The notes under the pieces are model-generated. The model made no database searches. It saw nothing but the letters and a program-made list of their open reading frames with translations, and was not told the origin of the DNA. DNA of 64,000 bases from Chamaea fasciata (Eukaryota; Chordata; Aves; Passeriformes; Sylviidae): the NCBI GenBank assembly GCA_029207755.1, contig JARCOQ010000002.1:1798001-1862000 (forward strand), given 5' to 3'. Each line of letters opens with the position of its first letter. The first letter of the stretch is position 1. Positions 13,374 to 25,839 of the stretch are shown here, piece after piece. The translations under genes were made by a program, and so were the position numbers.

Positions 13374-13680
13374 CTGCAGATGAAGGGGGAGTAAAGCACA
13401 TTCAAGAACTGAGGTGAGGACAGTTTGTCTACTGTGTACCAACCTCCACAGAGACTTCAAGATTTTGCCAAGATTTCATTATATTACCAATTGCTCACTT
13501 GTTTTCTGTCTTCATTGCGATTTATGATCTCTCCTTTTCCTCCACACAAGACTTTTTATTAAGACTCAGCAATTAATTTCTCACTGCTAAAAATAGCAAG
13601 TAGAATTATAAACTTGAGGCAAGCTTAAGGATCTATTATATAATATACATTAGACAACATAAAAATGGCATTTCAAACTT

Positions 13681-13730
13681 AATGATCCTGCTGGGTCCCC
13701 TCCAGCTCAAGATGTTCAATGATCCTAAAC
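13681..13730 (+). mobile_element. CR1 LINE 3'-end scrap
   Basis: About 50 bp matching the sense 3' tail of CR1: 'GATCCTGCTGGGTCCCCTCC', then an AGCTCAAGATGTTC-like stretch and GATCCTA in place of the terminal ATTCTATGATTCT units. It is short and diverged, so the family call is good but not certain. Confidence 0.55.
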
Positions 13731-14689
13731 TTCAAACCAGCCGGTGGCTTTAGTAAATACTGAAACAATTTATAAACTTAAAGGCATCCTGAGCACCACG
13801 AACGTTTCCATTTTGAAACAAATCACTCTTCTTTTTCATTTTCTTATCCTTCTCTGCTTTTGTGAAGGATGCCCGTAATTCCTATCTTCACGACAGCAAA
13901 TTTATAGAGCAATGCATTACAGCAAAATGACAACCCTAAAATCCCATGATTTTTATATTTTTACAGTGTAACCCTTCTGTGCAGAAATCAGGCTCTTTCC
14001 ATATTTATATTGTAAGCTGTCACGCTTTTTGGCAAAGAATTGGTTCTCACATGCTGCAACAAATGCAGAAAGAAATGGAAAAACAGGGTAGCAGCTAACA
14101 TTAATAACACATGATTTAATTTATGATAAAAGCTACAAAAGGAACTTTAATATCATCCCAGCAAAACAAAGAGAAATGAAACTAACACTGCATGATTTTG
14201 CACATTTCAATGCCTTTTTAAAATCCCAGGAGCTCTCTCCTTTAGTCAATACAAAAGGTATTCAGTACTCTACATTTCTCAGAAATATTCGTGGCGCTGA
14301 CGCCAGCCCCAAGTTGTCTTCCAAATTCAGTGTTCAGGACTTTTTATTTTGTAGGCCTCTTTCATTATTGTCACCCATTATGAGTGAAGAAAGAAGTGTT
14401 ATTTGAGTAAGAAATGAACTTTTTTACCCTGCTGAGGACAACACCCTCGTTTTTGCTTAAATGAGTCCAGGGATAAAAATTCTATTACACTAGTAACTGT
14501 CTTTTTTTTTTTTTCCTGTGCAATGCCACTGCTCACCAGAGCAAACTTCCACAAAATCCCAAGTGCTTCCTCTTAGCAACTGAATTAGGATGAATTATGC
14601 AGTTCTCAAAAAACAAGGGGAGAAGAGAAGGAGGAAAGGAAAAAAAGTTCAACTGAACTTCTAAGGAAGGCATCACTGTCCTTGATGTG

Positions 14690-14760
14690 CTAATTGGATA
14701 ATGAATTATTAAATATTTACAATGGGCCTTTGCTCTCCACTGGAAATTGTACCACGAGCA
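14690..14760. promoter_or_regulatory. Possible conserved non-coding element (enhancer-like)
   Basis: The stretch packs TAATTGG, GGATAATG, AATTATTAAA, TATTTAC (forkhead-like) and the block ACAATGGGCC within about 50 bp, with no simple-repeat character. Clustered homeodomain and forkhead cores are typical of vertebrate developmental enhancers. This rests on base-composition style only. I cannot test conservation from one sequence. Confidence 0.2.
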
Positions 14761-15265
14761 TTCTTGCTCTATTTACAGGAGAAAGCCTCTAATAGATGTA
14801 GGAAAAAAGGCTGCTTGGGGTATTAATCTGCAAGAAGCGACACAAACAAAGATTCTGAGCCGAATTTCAAAATATTACTTCTGTTGCAGTCATTCTTAAA
14901 AGTATTGAGAGGGAGTCATCACCCAACAGTGATGGTCCTGTACAAAAGAAAATACAAAACACTTTCTCTAACCAGTGTTCAGGCAGCGTCCTGGGCTTAA
15001 AATATACAATAAAGTTCTGAGGACAATCCAGCCACAACAAACACCAGATTTTTTTGCCTCCTCAATGACTGGTCCAAACTAAAACTCCACATCCCTCCTC
15101 AAACCTAAACTCCAGTATCAGAACTCCGATCACGCACCTGAAACACTGGATCCTCACCATCCAGTTGTCTCAAAGTAGAAAAAAATTCAGAAACATTTTT
15201 AAATCTAGAGGATGAACATATCAGAACTGCCTTTTTTTAGCCAGTGGAAGATTGGAGTTTCAGCA

Positions 15266-15310
15266 ATTGGTGTTTAATTTATTGGTGTTTCATTTATTGG
15301 TGTTCAATAA
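15266..15310. repeat. 15-bp tandem repeat, three copies
   Basis: Three consecutive copies of a unit close to ATTGGTGTTTAATTT begin at 15266, 15281 and 15296, with one or two substitutions. Each unit contains ATTGG, the reverse complement of the CCAAT core. Confidence 0.85.
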
Positions 15311-15374
15311 GCTCTGCTGTGACCGTTGTAGGATCATCAGGAGCCTTTGCTTGAGATTTATCTGGCTTTACCTC

Positions 15375-15545
15375 AGGATCATTTAGGGTGGAAAACACCT
15401 CCAAGAGCATCGAGTCCAAGCCCCGAGCAATCCCTAGCCCAGCCCTGAGTGCCACATCCGTCATTTCCTGGCCACCCCCAGGAGTGGGGACTCCACCAGC
15501 TCCCTGGACAGCCCATGGTTAACAACCATGAAGATTTTCTTGGAG
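15375..15545 (-). mobile_element. CR1 LINE 3' fragment
   Basis: The plus strand shows the antisense of a CR1 3' region: ATCATTTAGGGTGGAAAACA, then CCTCCAAGAGCATCGAGTCC, then a 'GTGCCACATCC' block, a 'GGGGACTCCACCAGCTCCCT' block and a TGAAGATTTTC block corresponding to the usual TGAAGAATTTTTTCC. The element lies on the minus strand with its 3' end at the left. It is truncated before any reverse-transcriptase coding region. Confidence 0.88.
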
Positions 15546-15716
15546 CACGTTCAGGCTGGAACCAAATTTTAAATGTTTCCAGTTAGGGAGATATTTTTCT
15601 TTTCTCTTTAATCTCCTGGTTTCACTAACAGTTTTACTACTAAATTCAGCAGGGCCACCATTTTAATCTGAGGGTCTTATGAGATTATTCACGATGAGAA
15701 TTTTTTTTTATTATTA

Positions 15717-15797
15717 GGGATCCTGCCTTGACAGGGAGGTTGGATCAGATGATCTCCAGAGACCCCTTCCAATCCCAACAGTTCTGTGATTCTGTGG
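15717..15797 (+). mobile_element. CR1 LINE 3' tail
   Basis: A sense CR1 3' tail beginning GGGATCCTGCCTTGACAGGG, with GGTTGGATCAGATGATCTCC, a 'CCCCTTCCAATCCC' block and the diagnostic terminal GTTCTGTGATTCTGTG. It lies on the plus strand, opposite in orientation to the copy at 15375-15545. The intervening 170 bp is unique sequence. Confidence 0.92.
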
Positions 15798-18019
15798 CAT
15801 CCGTGAAGTTCAGCTTGGTTTAAATGTAATCAGAATCACACATCAGAATCGATAAATACTGATTAACTGCATGATACAGAGGTTCACATCAATCACTAAA
15901 CTCAAACCACAGATGTTCTTCTGCTTGCACCACCCACGTGGATGGCCAAACCCTGGAATTCTGAAGTGTTTTGCACAGGAAAGATGACTGGCACAAGGAT
16001 GTTACTGAAGCTAAAAAAAAAAACACCCCAAAATAATAAAGTTTAAATCTACATTGAACCTACGTGGTCAATAAATCATAATGTGAACTGTTCACCACTG
16101 AAAGCAAATTGATACACAAATAATTCAAAATACACACCCTGACGGGGAAAAATTCTGATTTCCTGGATGTAATTGCTGTGTTTTGTTTGCTGCTATCTGA
16201 GTAAATTTGTTATATTTGGATCCCAAGCTCAGCATGACTTTCATCTTTTCAGAAGAATAAGAAAAGAAAAGCCAAAGCAAAACATTACGTAATACTTCAA
16301 CAAAGTACTGGGAAATTTCAAGGTTTCTAAAGTTTCCTTGCTGAAAGACACTGTCCAGTAATTAATACTGGCAGTATTTCTCACAAATGCCAAAATATAA
16401 TTATATTTAGAATTGAAAATGTTACCTCAGAACTCAGCAAGGCTTAGAAACTTTTCCAAGTGAACTCCCCTCAGCTGCTGTGAAGGGAAGTGTGTTTTTA
16501 ATTCATGACCACCATCACTGGTTCAAGAGAAGGAAGTGTTCTGTTTGGGGGTTTTGTTGTTAACTTTTTTTTTTTTTTTTAATAAGTGTGCTTATTTTAA
16601 CAGAATGTTGGTGATTTTTATTTTTTCTGGGAAAAAGAATCCTTTGGTCAACTTGAATTCAGGTATCTCCACAGACATATTAAAAAAAAAATTAGGAACA
16701 CTGCTTTGCTAGTATTTAAAGAAAAGAGTTATTTTAGATTTTAAAAAATATGTGTCCTTCAAGCATTCAAAACCAAAACAATGAGAGATTAAAATCTCAA
16801 ACCTGAGGCAGGCTTTGAAGAAGAAATACTGTGATGAGATGTGTACAAACTGGACACAGAGAATAATGCAAACAGTCTGGATTTTCACTGTTCTTCCATC
16901 GTGGACTCAAACTGATAAAGCTGTTCACAAGACAGGGTCTAGGCACTCATTGCATTCCTTTCTCTAAATTTCCCCACAGTGATGGAACTCTGTATTTGAC
17001 TATAGAAAACTTTAAAAGGTTTCCATAGTTCAAACACAGCATTATTATTTTTCTGAAATTGAATTTTTTCTATCTAGTGAAATATCTACTTCATTTAACT
17101 CGATTTCACAATTCTTCTGTAGAATTTAGGATCCAAAACTGAGCAAGAATCCCAAACCTCCCCAGAGCTGCACCTGCCAGCTTTGCAGAGCTGCGGACTG
17201 TGGAGGAAATTCAGTGTCCGCCCATCCCCATTCTGAAAAACGTGCTACCTTTTATCACACCTATCTTTCCATTAAAAAAAAACCTCAAAGAGCTTTTTGC
17301 TGCTTTGCTATCCACAGCAGAACACAAGAATGAAACCAGAATGTTCATGGAGGTTGATTTCCCGACTCGGAATTTGCCACAGCTCTGAGTGCTGCTGCCG
17401 TGGTGGAGCAGGGACCCAGCAGAGGCAGGCCAGGCAGAGGGGGACAGAATGTTTTGGGTTTGGCTCAAGGGCCCAGATGTACTGGAAACAACCCCTCCTC
17501 TGAGTGACTGACAGCTGCTCAAACGATATTTCAACACTTTTGCTTTCGCTCTGGATCCAAACCACGAGCTGCAGATATGAGCAAACAGGGGTTGGATTTT
17601 TTTGGGGATTTTGTTTGTTTGTTTGTTTTTGGTAGCTAAGCTGAGGCAGTGATTTGTTGATTTTTCTCTTATTTTCTTTTTGCTGTTGTGTTAGAACATT
17701 ATGAACAGAGCCTATGGCCAAGGTTTATGCCAGGCCTTCCTCGCAGCCTCACATCCAGCTACCAACTAAGATCCTGGGAAGCCTCTCCTGCAGATCACAG
17801 GTCATGAACATCCCTTCAACTCTTTTTATTTTCGCTGCTGTGAGGATGAAGCTTTTTCCAGATGAAGCAAAGCAAGGTGGAAGCAGAGGAATACGCTAAA
17901 AACGTGTCACGTGCAGTTATTGACCCAAGAGTATGGCGAAACTCATCACTGACAATTAAGAGAGAAAACTGGCTTGAAATCCTCACCACAGCATCTAGAG
18001 TCACACGTTTTTAATTTAC
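15798..18019. other. Unique AT-rich non-coding DNA
   Basis: There is a T run at 16565-16580 and (GTTT)n at 17609-17630. ORFs at 17200-17721 are open on both strands but lack coherent splice borders. A tempting acceptor-donor pair at 16426-16477 has stops in all frames. Nothing else was recognised. Confidence 0.5.
17609..17630. repeat. (GTTT)n simple repeat
   Basis: About five tandem GTTT units in a T-rich context. Confidence 0.85.
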
Positions 18020-18070
18020 TTTGGCTTTGATAGCAGCTTCAGCCACAGATGTTCTGCTGTTAATGAACGC
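18020..18070 (-). CDS. Short exon-like segment (unidentified, minus strand)
   Basis: A 51-nt segment bounded by acceptor GTTCTCAG and donor CCAAA|GTAAAT. Two frames are open: one reads RSLTAEHLWLKLLSKP, the other AFINSRTSVAEAAIKAK. In the first frame its entry phase fits the segment at 20489-20575, the joint codon being ATG. Its exit phase (2) does not match segment D at 13255-13373, so any gene model using both would need another exon. Very short; a chance occurrence is likely. Confidence 0.15.
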
Positions 18071-18258
18071 CTGAGAACGATGCTGCTGAACGCTGTGGCG
18101 TCGGATACTCTCCTCAACATGTAATGATACAGATGGAGTCAACTTTATTCCATCTCACAGCTCGCTGCCATCACATTAATGCTGCTTTTCCGAAGGAAGA
18201 TCTTTCAGAGGAAATATTCCTCACATGCAGCAAATGAATCATCACTGAAGGCTAACTG

Positions 18259-18282
18259 ACACACACAGACACACACACACAG
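18259..18282. repeat. (AC)n microsatellite
   Basis: About twelve AC dinucleotides with one AG interruption. This is a plausible polymorphic marker. Confidence 0.9.
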
Positions 18283-20488
18283 AGTTAAATCATGCTTTTT
18301 CAGGATTTGTTTGGATTTTTCTTTAAATAAATATTATCAGAGCCGCTAAACTAATTTCCTTCTTGTTCTTTTAGCAGGCTGATTAGAAATGTATTTCACA
18401 ACCAACTCGTATCTTCTCAGAGCTGCATGTTCTCCTAAGTGTTTCCTCCATCAGTTTGCTATGTCAGTAGGCTTCTGAAGCACCTCAGAGATTTTTACAG
18501 TTTATATCAATTACTCTGCCCTTAGGCATTTAAATGAAATTAACCCATCTTTTCTCTTTCCACACAGGTAAACTCAGAGCAGCAGGGACCCTCATCCTGA
18601 CATGAGGAGTGTTTATCTTTTGTGCTCGCACGCCCAAAGCAGAGCCTCTGCGCAGGGTACCAGCAGCAAAGGAATGTGGTGAAGGTGTTCAGGAGAAGAA
18701 GTCAGAGTATAAAATAGCATTGATACAACTTCTCCAGGAAAGTTCTGTGTACTTATTAGAGTCCTTAGAAGTTCTATTCCAGAACTACAGGAATTACAGA
18801 GCTACCCATCAGCTCTAGGATGCCTTTCATGTCCTCTGTCCTCACAATCGCACAGGAAAGAAGAGGGATCCACCGCTGCCTGGCACAGCACGTGTCACGG
18901 CGTGGACTAGATAAGGGCTGCAGTGCAGGGGAGGGGATGGAACATCCAGATCCTCACTGGTGCTGCCCAGCATTAAATAATTGCATTCCATTTGCCCCGG
19001 CTCCGGAGGGGAGCCAGCAAGGCTGCATCTGACCCAAAATGAAAGGCGAGATGATGCCATGGTTGTTGTGCAGCCTGCGGGATGTGTCACACCCAGGCCG
19101 TGTCCAAGCTAAATGCACAGGGATGGTGCACAAATGGATCAGGTCACAGGCCCCACGGTGAGGGCCCACAAACTGCTCCAAAGACTTCTATAGAAGAGAA
19201 AAATTCTCCTCACACACTAGCACATGTTGGATTTCTTTCAATTTGAGCACAGACTGGAAAGGGAAGAATGAATAAATAAATGTAGCCTTTGACACGGGAG
19301 CGTTCCTGCAGTACATAAGAGTACGCACGGGCATCCTGTTACCCACAGTTTGCAACATAAAAGTAGAAAAAAATGGGGAAAAAACCAAATTCCTGCGCTA
19401 CCCGTCAGTTCTGGGATGTCTGTCCCCGTGGTGCCATGCTGTGGCTCAGAGTCTAAATTCGACTGGACACTTCAACCCCTCAACAAGCTCATCACAAGAG
19501 CTGGAGGTGAAACAAAGCCTACAGGACTGTCTAAGGGCAATTCTCCTGCTCGAAATTGTTTTTCTTAGAATCTCCTACACTTTCCTTTAGGTCTGTTTAG
19601 GGAAAAGGAAGCCTACAACAACTTCCCTCCTGAGTCTGGGGCAGAGCACAGGCACAGTACACTCCTATTGCACTGGAGATGATGCTTGTCTCCTCGGAAA
19701 AACAGAAAAGTGGATTAACTGGTTTCAAATCTAGCCCTTTGTGCCATCTTTCCTCCTTCCACAACCGCTCAGACAGGCTTGGATCACGCTCCTGAGTACC
19801 AATATTACACACTCACTTTGTTAATGACATTTTCACTGCACTAATCAATAAATAAATAGAAAAAAAAATTCCCTCGTTTAAAGTTCTCCTGTTAGCTTCA
19901 CCTCAAAAACTTTAACTCAAGGTAAGCTCTACTCCACCTTCCAACCATTCTGGATCCCCAGCCCTTCTCGAGATCCTCTCTTTAAAACACTGTAAAAATG
20001 GCACTGGAAGCATTGCTTGTCACAGAACACCACTAATTGGCCAAGGTGTTCTAAAAGTAACGCTAACTTCAGTGTGAATTAGGGAATCTGCCAGCAGCTG
20101 GCTGTCTTTAAGCATGTACTGCAATTCTTACAGCACATTTCCAGGATGCCTTGAACACTTTACATTCTGTTCTTTTCTGCCACATGACTGAGAGAACGAT
20201 GTCATTCTGAGATTTAGCATCAATTCATCTTCCTCTGGGTGAGACTTTGAAAGTCTTTCAGCTTTGGGCTGACATATTTACAATCCTGTTTCCTTTAGTT
20301 ATTTCTTTCAGCTCCTTCCCAAATATTATTTTAAAACCACGGGTTATATTTACCAGGTCATCTGATACCAACAGCAATCTCATAAACATTTTAAAAGCAA
20401 ATTTGTGCTAAGCCTGAAACAGAACACCAGATACGAGCTCTTAAATATTTCCCTGGATCCCATTCCAGTTCCTGCGTGCTATACTTAC
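18283..20488. other. Unique non-coding DNA
   Basis: A strong plus-strand acceptor-like site (TTTCTCTTTCCACACAG, ending at 18568) is followed within a few codons by stops in every frame, so no exon is called. The overlapping ORFs at 18820-19181 lack support. No transposon was recognised. Confidence 0.5.
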
Positions 20489-20575
20489 ATTGTGCTGAAG
20501 CACACGTTCACCGCAACAAAAAAAGGAGACAAAAGCAGCAGATGCTCTTGCAAGACTTTCCAGATTTTGCTGCAG
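20489..20575 (-). CDS. Exon-like segment (unidentified, minus strand)
   Basis: An 87-nt segment ending in a near-consensus donor, ACAAT|GTAAGTAT, with a moderate acceptor (CTTCTCGTGGCAG). The open frame gives CSKIWKVLQEHLLLLSPF then FVAVNVCFST, hydrophobic and helix-like. It enters with one base completing a codon and leaves in phase 2. The donor is the best evidence; the acceptor is mediocre. Family unknown. Confidence 0.2.
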
Positions 20576-23500
20576 CTGCCACGAGAAGCTTCCGATAGAA
20601 CAACTGATGCTGCAGCCTCCACAGAAAAGGATCGGCAGAAATACACAGAAATATTTATACAGAAATAGCTTGCAGGAGGATGTATTAAAAAAGCCCCTCT
20701 ATATCCAACCAGGAGGACACCCCACCACACGTTTATGAAGCTGTGCTTGGTTAAAGGTAGAGGCCAAGCTTGTTTTAATTCCTTCCTTTCTACTCTGCCA
20801 GTGATCTCGGTTTAGCTACAGAATTCTCTGCCAAGGTTGCAGAACACTGGTTCCTAAACAGGGGTTGGAAAACAGAACTGCTCACAATTTAGGTATCTGA
20901 GGAGGTGATGAGAGACAAACACACACACGCCAGTAAAGGATGCTGAACATTTTTCCTTCAGTGATTCTTAATTTTGGAGGAGCTGGCACGGTTCTCCACC
21001 GGCAGATCTATCCACAATATTCTGCACAGTTTTTAACAACATCCTAATTTACAAGCTGCCAAGGACTGGGTGAGAGACAAGCCTCCAATGTTTCTTCACA
21101 TGATTTCTAAATCTGTCTTTGGTTCGATTTTGTTTGCGAGAGAACATTTTGAGAAGCTCTCGCTCTCTGCTGAAGGGGCTTCTGCACATCAGAGTGTGAA
21201 AATATGCTCTAATGACAGCTCCTTATGCCGTGCTACAGCATTCCACGCTAGCAGGATGCTCATTTAGAACTGGGCGGGGGATGCTGCTGCACATGTGAGT
21301 TACATAAGAATTACATCAGCCTGACAGAGGGCTGTGCATGTCACTGACAGAACAAAAGAAGCATGGGGCCCCAGCCACTACGAGAAGTTTTGCTCAGTTT
21401 GAAGCTGAATCAAGGGTTCCAGATAAACAACTTTCTAGGTGGAACAGCTCTAATAATACCCACAAAATCAGTGCCCTGTATCCTCCTACGGCCTCTCTTC
21501 AACAACCGCTTGACAATCTTCAACTCCATCCACACTAAGACAGGAGGGCCAAAGTTTCCTGTTCAGGGCTTGCATTTCTCACACTGTGGCCCATTCCTAA
21601 GCCCACAGCAGAAAATACCAATTTCTGTGCAGTTCTTACAACAATTCCTTTCAGGGACACCTGGAACTGTACCCAGAGGCTGGTGATGTGCCCTGCCAAA
21701 ACTCCAGACTCTTCCAGGGGGCATTTTCTGCTATTTCCAGGCTGACAGTGTTCAGTGGAACTGTAATTTCTACAGTGCTGTTTGTCAGCCTACAACACGT
21801 GGGGCACACAGTAACCACGTAATGCACGAACTTAAACATTTATTTTTTGCAACTAGATTGATTTTGTTAGTTAGTTTTGCAAATCAATGTGACAGGAACT
21901 CTAAATACAACCGGTAATTGGAAGGACAAGCAGCTGTAAACGGTTTTTCTGTTTGAAATTCCGTCCCCAGAGAAGCTTAAAGGATTTTTTTCACTGATTT
22001 CCCTACTACCAATTTTTGCCTTTTCTGTGAAACACGATGTTATTTCTACCCCAAGCTCTCTGAACAACCTAAAGCTTGAACTACGATGTTATCTGTGTCC
22101 AGGTGAAACGTGGCTGTCCCAGTGAAAACTGGGCAGACTCTATCCGATCACCAAATACCAGAGTTTGCTAAAAAAATCAACAAATCCGTCTTTCCACGTC
22201 TGTACACTGGGTGACTGCTCACATCAGAACTAGTGAAAACAGAACCTGTGCAACGCTGCTCTTCTTCTCCTCCTTTGAAACAGCATCTAGTTTTGCCTTT
22301 ACAGGAAAAATCCTTTGGCTGTTCTGGATGTACAATACCCTCAGTCGGGAAATGTCAATTTTTATATGAATATACACGTGGTGGGGGATTCTAACGTTGC
22401 TCTACACTTCACAAGGAGCTTCCCACCTACACAGAGGGAGCCTTTAGAGCAGAAATTTGAACACCTCAGCACAAGCTGACCTTAAGAATAAAAGGTTTGA
22501 TTAAAAAAAAGAACCATTTCAAGCTATGGCTGAATGAAAAGGATAACACTGCAAAGAGGGCTGCTGCTTGTTGCTATCAAAGGGAGGTCAAGTACAGTAT
22601 CCATTAAGCACAGGAAATAAACAGAAACTACTTTAAGAGTAAATAAAACACAGGCAGAGATTCCTGTGGCTGCCAGCCCAGTTCAAGCCAAATATTTTTA
22701 CAAGTGACCTCACACTTCTTGGTCATGGATGATTCAGGGACGCCACATTAAATATACAAATGTGCAGAGTAGTGTAGTCTAACAAAATAATACAATTAAA
22801 TAAAACAGGTATTATGTGACCAGGAGATGCAAGGAAGATCTAAATATTTTCTGCTTCAGAAGGAGAAAGGTCAAAAGGATCAGTATCTTACAGAGCCCTG
22901 CAACATTAACTGACTGTGAGCACAAGGAACGAGCGGGTCAAGATTTCACCGCAATTAAACCTGAGGAGGGAGCCTGCATGATTCCTTGAGCATGGATTTA
23001 AATTCTCCTTCCCCTCGTTCAGAATTCGTATTTCTGTTCTTAATTCATGCTTGAAGATTTGCCCTCTTAGGCAAAAGATCTGAGCTGGAAAAGATTCTTG
23101 ATAATAAAGACAATGTAAAACCTTCATTTCAGTGAACACTTAGCATTTCCCCCCTTTTGGAATATCAGTTTTCATATTATTTCCAGCCAGTGTGCATTTT
23201 TTTGCTTGAAATCAACTGCTTAGCCACAAGTGCGTGCCAGTTTAAACAGTGCTGGTTGGAGAACATTATTTTCACCTTTATTGGACAAAAAAGTATCATA
23301 GGAAGTTGCCTCCCCCTGGAAAGTGAACCCAGTTGGAAATAAATGAACTGGGATACAGCCAGGCCTGGGAAATGTAGAACAAAAATCTACTTAGCAGAGA
23401 GGTGCACATCTTAAATGCTTCGATGGAGTTATCTTGTAAGAAGATGGAATTCTTTCTGTGCCCACATCCCATGAAAACAGCTGGATTTTGCAGAATCAAT

Positions 23501-25839
23501 GTCATAATTGTACACGCTCCCCACAGATGCAGCGGGATCCTAACAGCATCTGATTTTAATGAGGTAAAATATTCCATATTACTGCATCCCCCACAATCTG
23601 CAGCCACAAGCAGCGGCCCACCACAACATATTTTGTGTTTTGAGGGCATAAATGAGAATTCCGGCCTCATGGTCTGCAGGCTGCATACACAGAGAGAGGG
23701 GAAAAGTTCTTATCTTCAGCCTTAGTTTGTGTGTGAATGGACATCAGAGGGTACTGGATAAAATTCTAGGTCAGTGCCTAAACAACACCCAGAACAAAGT
23801 CAGTAACTCAGGCTTTGTCTCCTGACTTCTAGGATTCCCTGCAGATTGCACAATCCAAAGAAATTCCCAAACAGCAGAAGCCACAAAATCCCTGCACAGT
23901 CTTCAGAACAGGTTGTAGAGAAAACACAGCCAACTTTAGAGGAATTTAACAAATTAAAAATAGCCCAGAGGACTATTCCTCTGAAAGCTTGGATAATCAT
24001 GTTTTTTCAGGAAAGTGTTTTTTCAGGAAGGTGTTTCCTGGAAAAAAAAACCCAAAACATTTGCTTTACACGTGATGGTGTGTGCTTCACACCAAGCAAC
24101 ATTTTCCACTTCTCAGTGCCGTTCAAATTTGAAAATGTGATTCAGTCATCCCAACTGCTACGTTATTAATACCTATAATTATTTGATAATGTAACCTATG
24201 ATCATATGCACAGTCTTGCTACTTGGAAGAAAATGCTTTCTGCTCTTTTTTGAATTTCTGTGTCAAGGTTTGACAAAACACTTGATTTTTCAGTTGTGCT
24301 GATGCATCGGAGGGTGCCATGAACTTGTCCCTTCTCATTAATGTGGTTCAACTGTCAGAAGACACTTGTGGTCCAGGCAGCCCAGTCATCCTAAATGCCA
24401 CAATTTCCCTCAGACATCCTGTGGCTGAAAACTTCCTAGGACTACATCCCTTTTGGGGAATATAAGTTACACTCTTACACTAACAAAATCTGGGATATGT
24501 TCATCTCAGCTGAGTGTTTCTTGGCTTAATTGGCTCAAAAGGTATTTCAGATTTTCACTGCTGCCATGATTTCTGTGTCCACATCTTGGAAAACAATTCA
24601 GACCGCTGGGCAGTCGTACCCTGGAGGAATCAGAGTGAATGAAATAAACCTTGGCCCATTTCTCAGAATAAGCCAGTGAAGATTGCTTTGAAAACCCTGC
24701 AAGATAGAACTGCTATTGATATCCTGGAGATCCTTCCATCTCCTATCATCCACACAGGCCTGTCAGCAAATTATTAACAAGTGAAATGCCAGCTGTAAGC
24801 GAGTCATTTGTGAAGCTGTGGGATTTTTTTCTTTCTTTCCTTCCTTCCTTCCTCTTTTTTTTTTTTTTTTTATTTCCTGCCCAACATTTTATGGATTAAA
24901 TTCTTGGAAGCTTAACTCTGGCAGCACATCCACGTGACAGGTGAGATTTTCTGCAGGAAGAGAAACCATATTCTTCTCAGTCAAGCAGTGTTTGGTGCCC
25001 ACCAAAGCCACCCTAAAATTTCACCTCAGCTGGACAGGGGAGAGAAAATACCATGAGAAGCTCGAGGACAGAGACCAGGGCAGGGAGAAATCAGTGAGTG
25101 GGCAAAACAGACTCGGCTAGGGGAGACTGGTTCAGAGTAGAAGAATGAGAAATAAAGGAAAATCTTTGAAAATGCCACTTTCCCTCCACCCCTCCCTGCT
25201 TCCCAAGTTTTGCTTCAATTCCAAACTCTCTCCCTCCTCCCCTCACCCGGCAGCACAGGGAGATGGGGCAGGGGGGTTGTGGTCAGTCCATCCCAGGTTT
25301 TCTCCTCAGGGAGACTCCTCACACCCTTGCCCTGCTCCACTTCCCCACAAATACTGTGCTTCCTGGACTTCAGGGAACCTCTGGGCTCCTGAATGAAACA
25401 CTGAAATTAGAAGCTTGAAATACATCAGCGAAGCGCTGTGACAAGGTTTCCGTCGTAAATTTACACATCTGCAACGAAATAAATTATCAATGCCCAAATT
25501 ACTTTCAATCATACCATATTTTGAAGAAACAACCGGGTCATCTCTGATTTAAATGACTGCATTTCACTGTCTTGATTGCAACTGCTTTTCCCTCGGTTCC
25601 TCAATTTGTGCCCACTAAGACACAGCTCGCTGAAGGTCTCTGGCGTCACCCACCCCCAGTTTTCCTCTGTTGCCACGGTAGAAACAATGAACAGATGACA
25701 AAAAAGAAAGAAAATTCCTTTTCCCAACAGGTCACTCTCATACAGCACTCCAGAGGGCACCCATGAATGAATGGCAAATGGCCACTCGGAGAGGCGCCAA
25801 ATGCCATTAATCAACGCACCAATGTGGCAACACTGAGCT
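20576..25839. other. Unique non-coding DNA
   Basis: No gene or named transposon. Small direct duplications occur (for example TTTTTTCAGGAA twice at 24001-24035). A long pyrimidine tract is listed separately at 24824-24871. ORFs such as 23296-23670 (minus, 124 codons), 23402-23725 (plus) and 25509-25814 (minus) lack credible borders. Confidence 0.5.
24824..24871 (+). repeat. 48-nt pyrimidine tract (CTTT/CCTT repeats plus T run)
   Basis: An uninterrupted C/T tract made of CTTT and CCTT units, then CCTC and a run of about 19 T. It is long enough to be length-polymorphic and to permit triplex (H-DNA) folding in principle. Confidence 0.9.

Larger units (their letters stand above)
13731..15374. 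other. Unique DNA with a possible conserved element and a short tandem repeat
   Basis: No gene was recognised. The stretch contains a T run at 14502-14514, an AT-rich homeodomain-motif-like stretch at 14690-14760 and a three-copy 15-bp repeat at 15266-15310, both listed separately. The 76-codon plus-strand ORF at 14176 has no supporting signals. Confidence 0.5.

Noticed and set aside
16426..16477. Minus-strand exon-like segment (CTTCCCTTCACAG acceptor, GTAACA donor)
   Set aside because: Every frame has a stop. The best one ends in TGA two bases before the donor.
18545..18610. Strong plus-strand acceptor-like site at 18568
   Set aside because: All frames close within about a dozen codons; no exon can be drawn.
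20350..20413. Minus-strand exon-like segment with a very good acceptor and GTAAAT donor
   Set aside because: All three frames contain stops.
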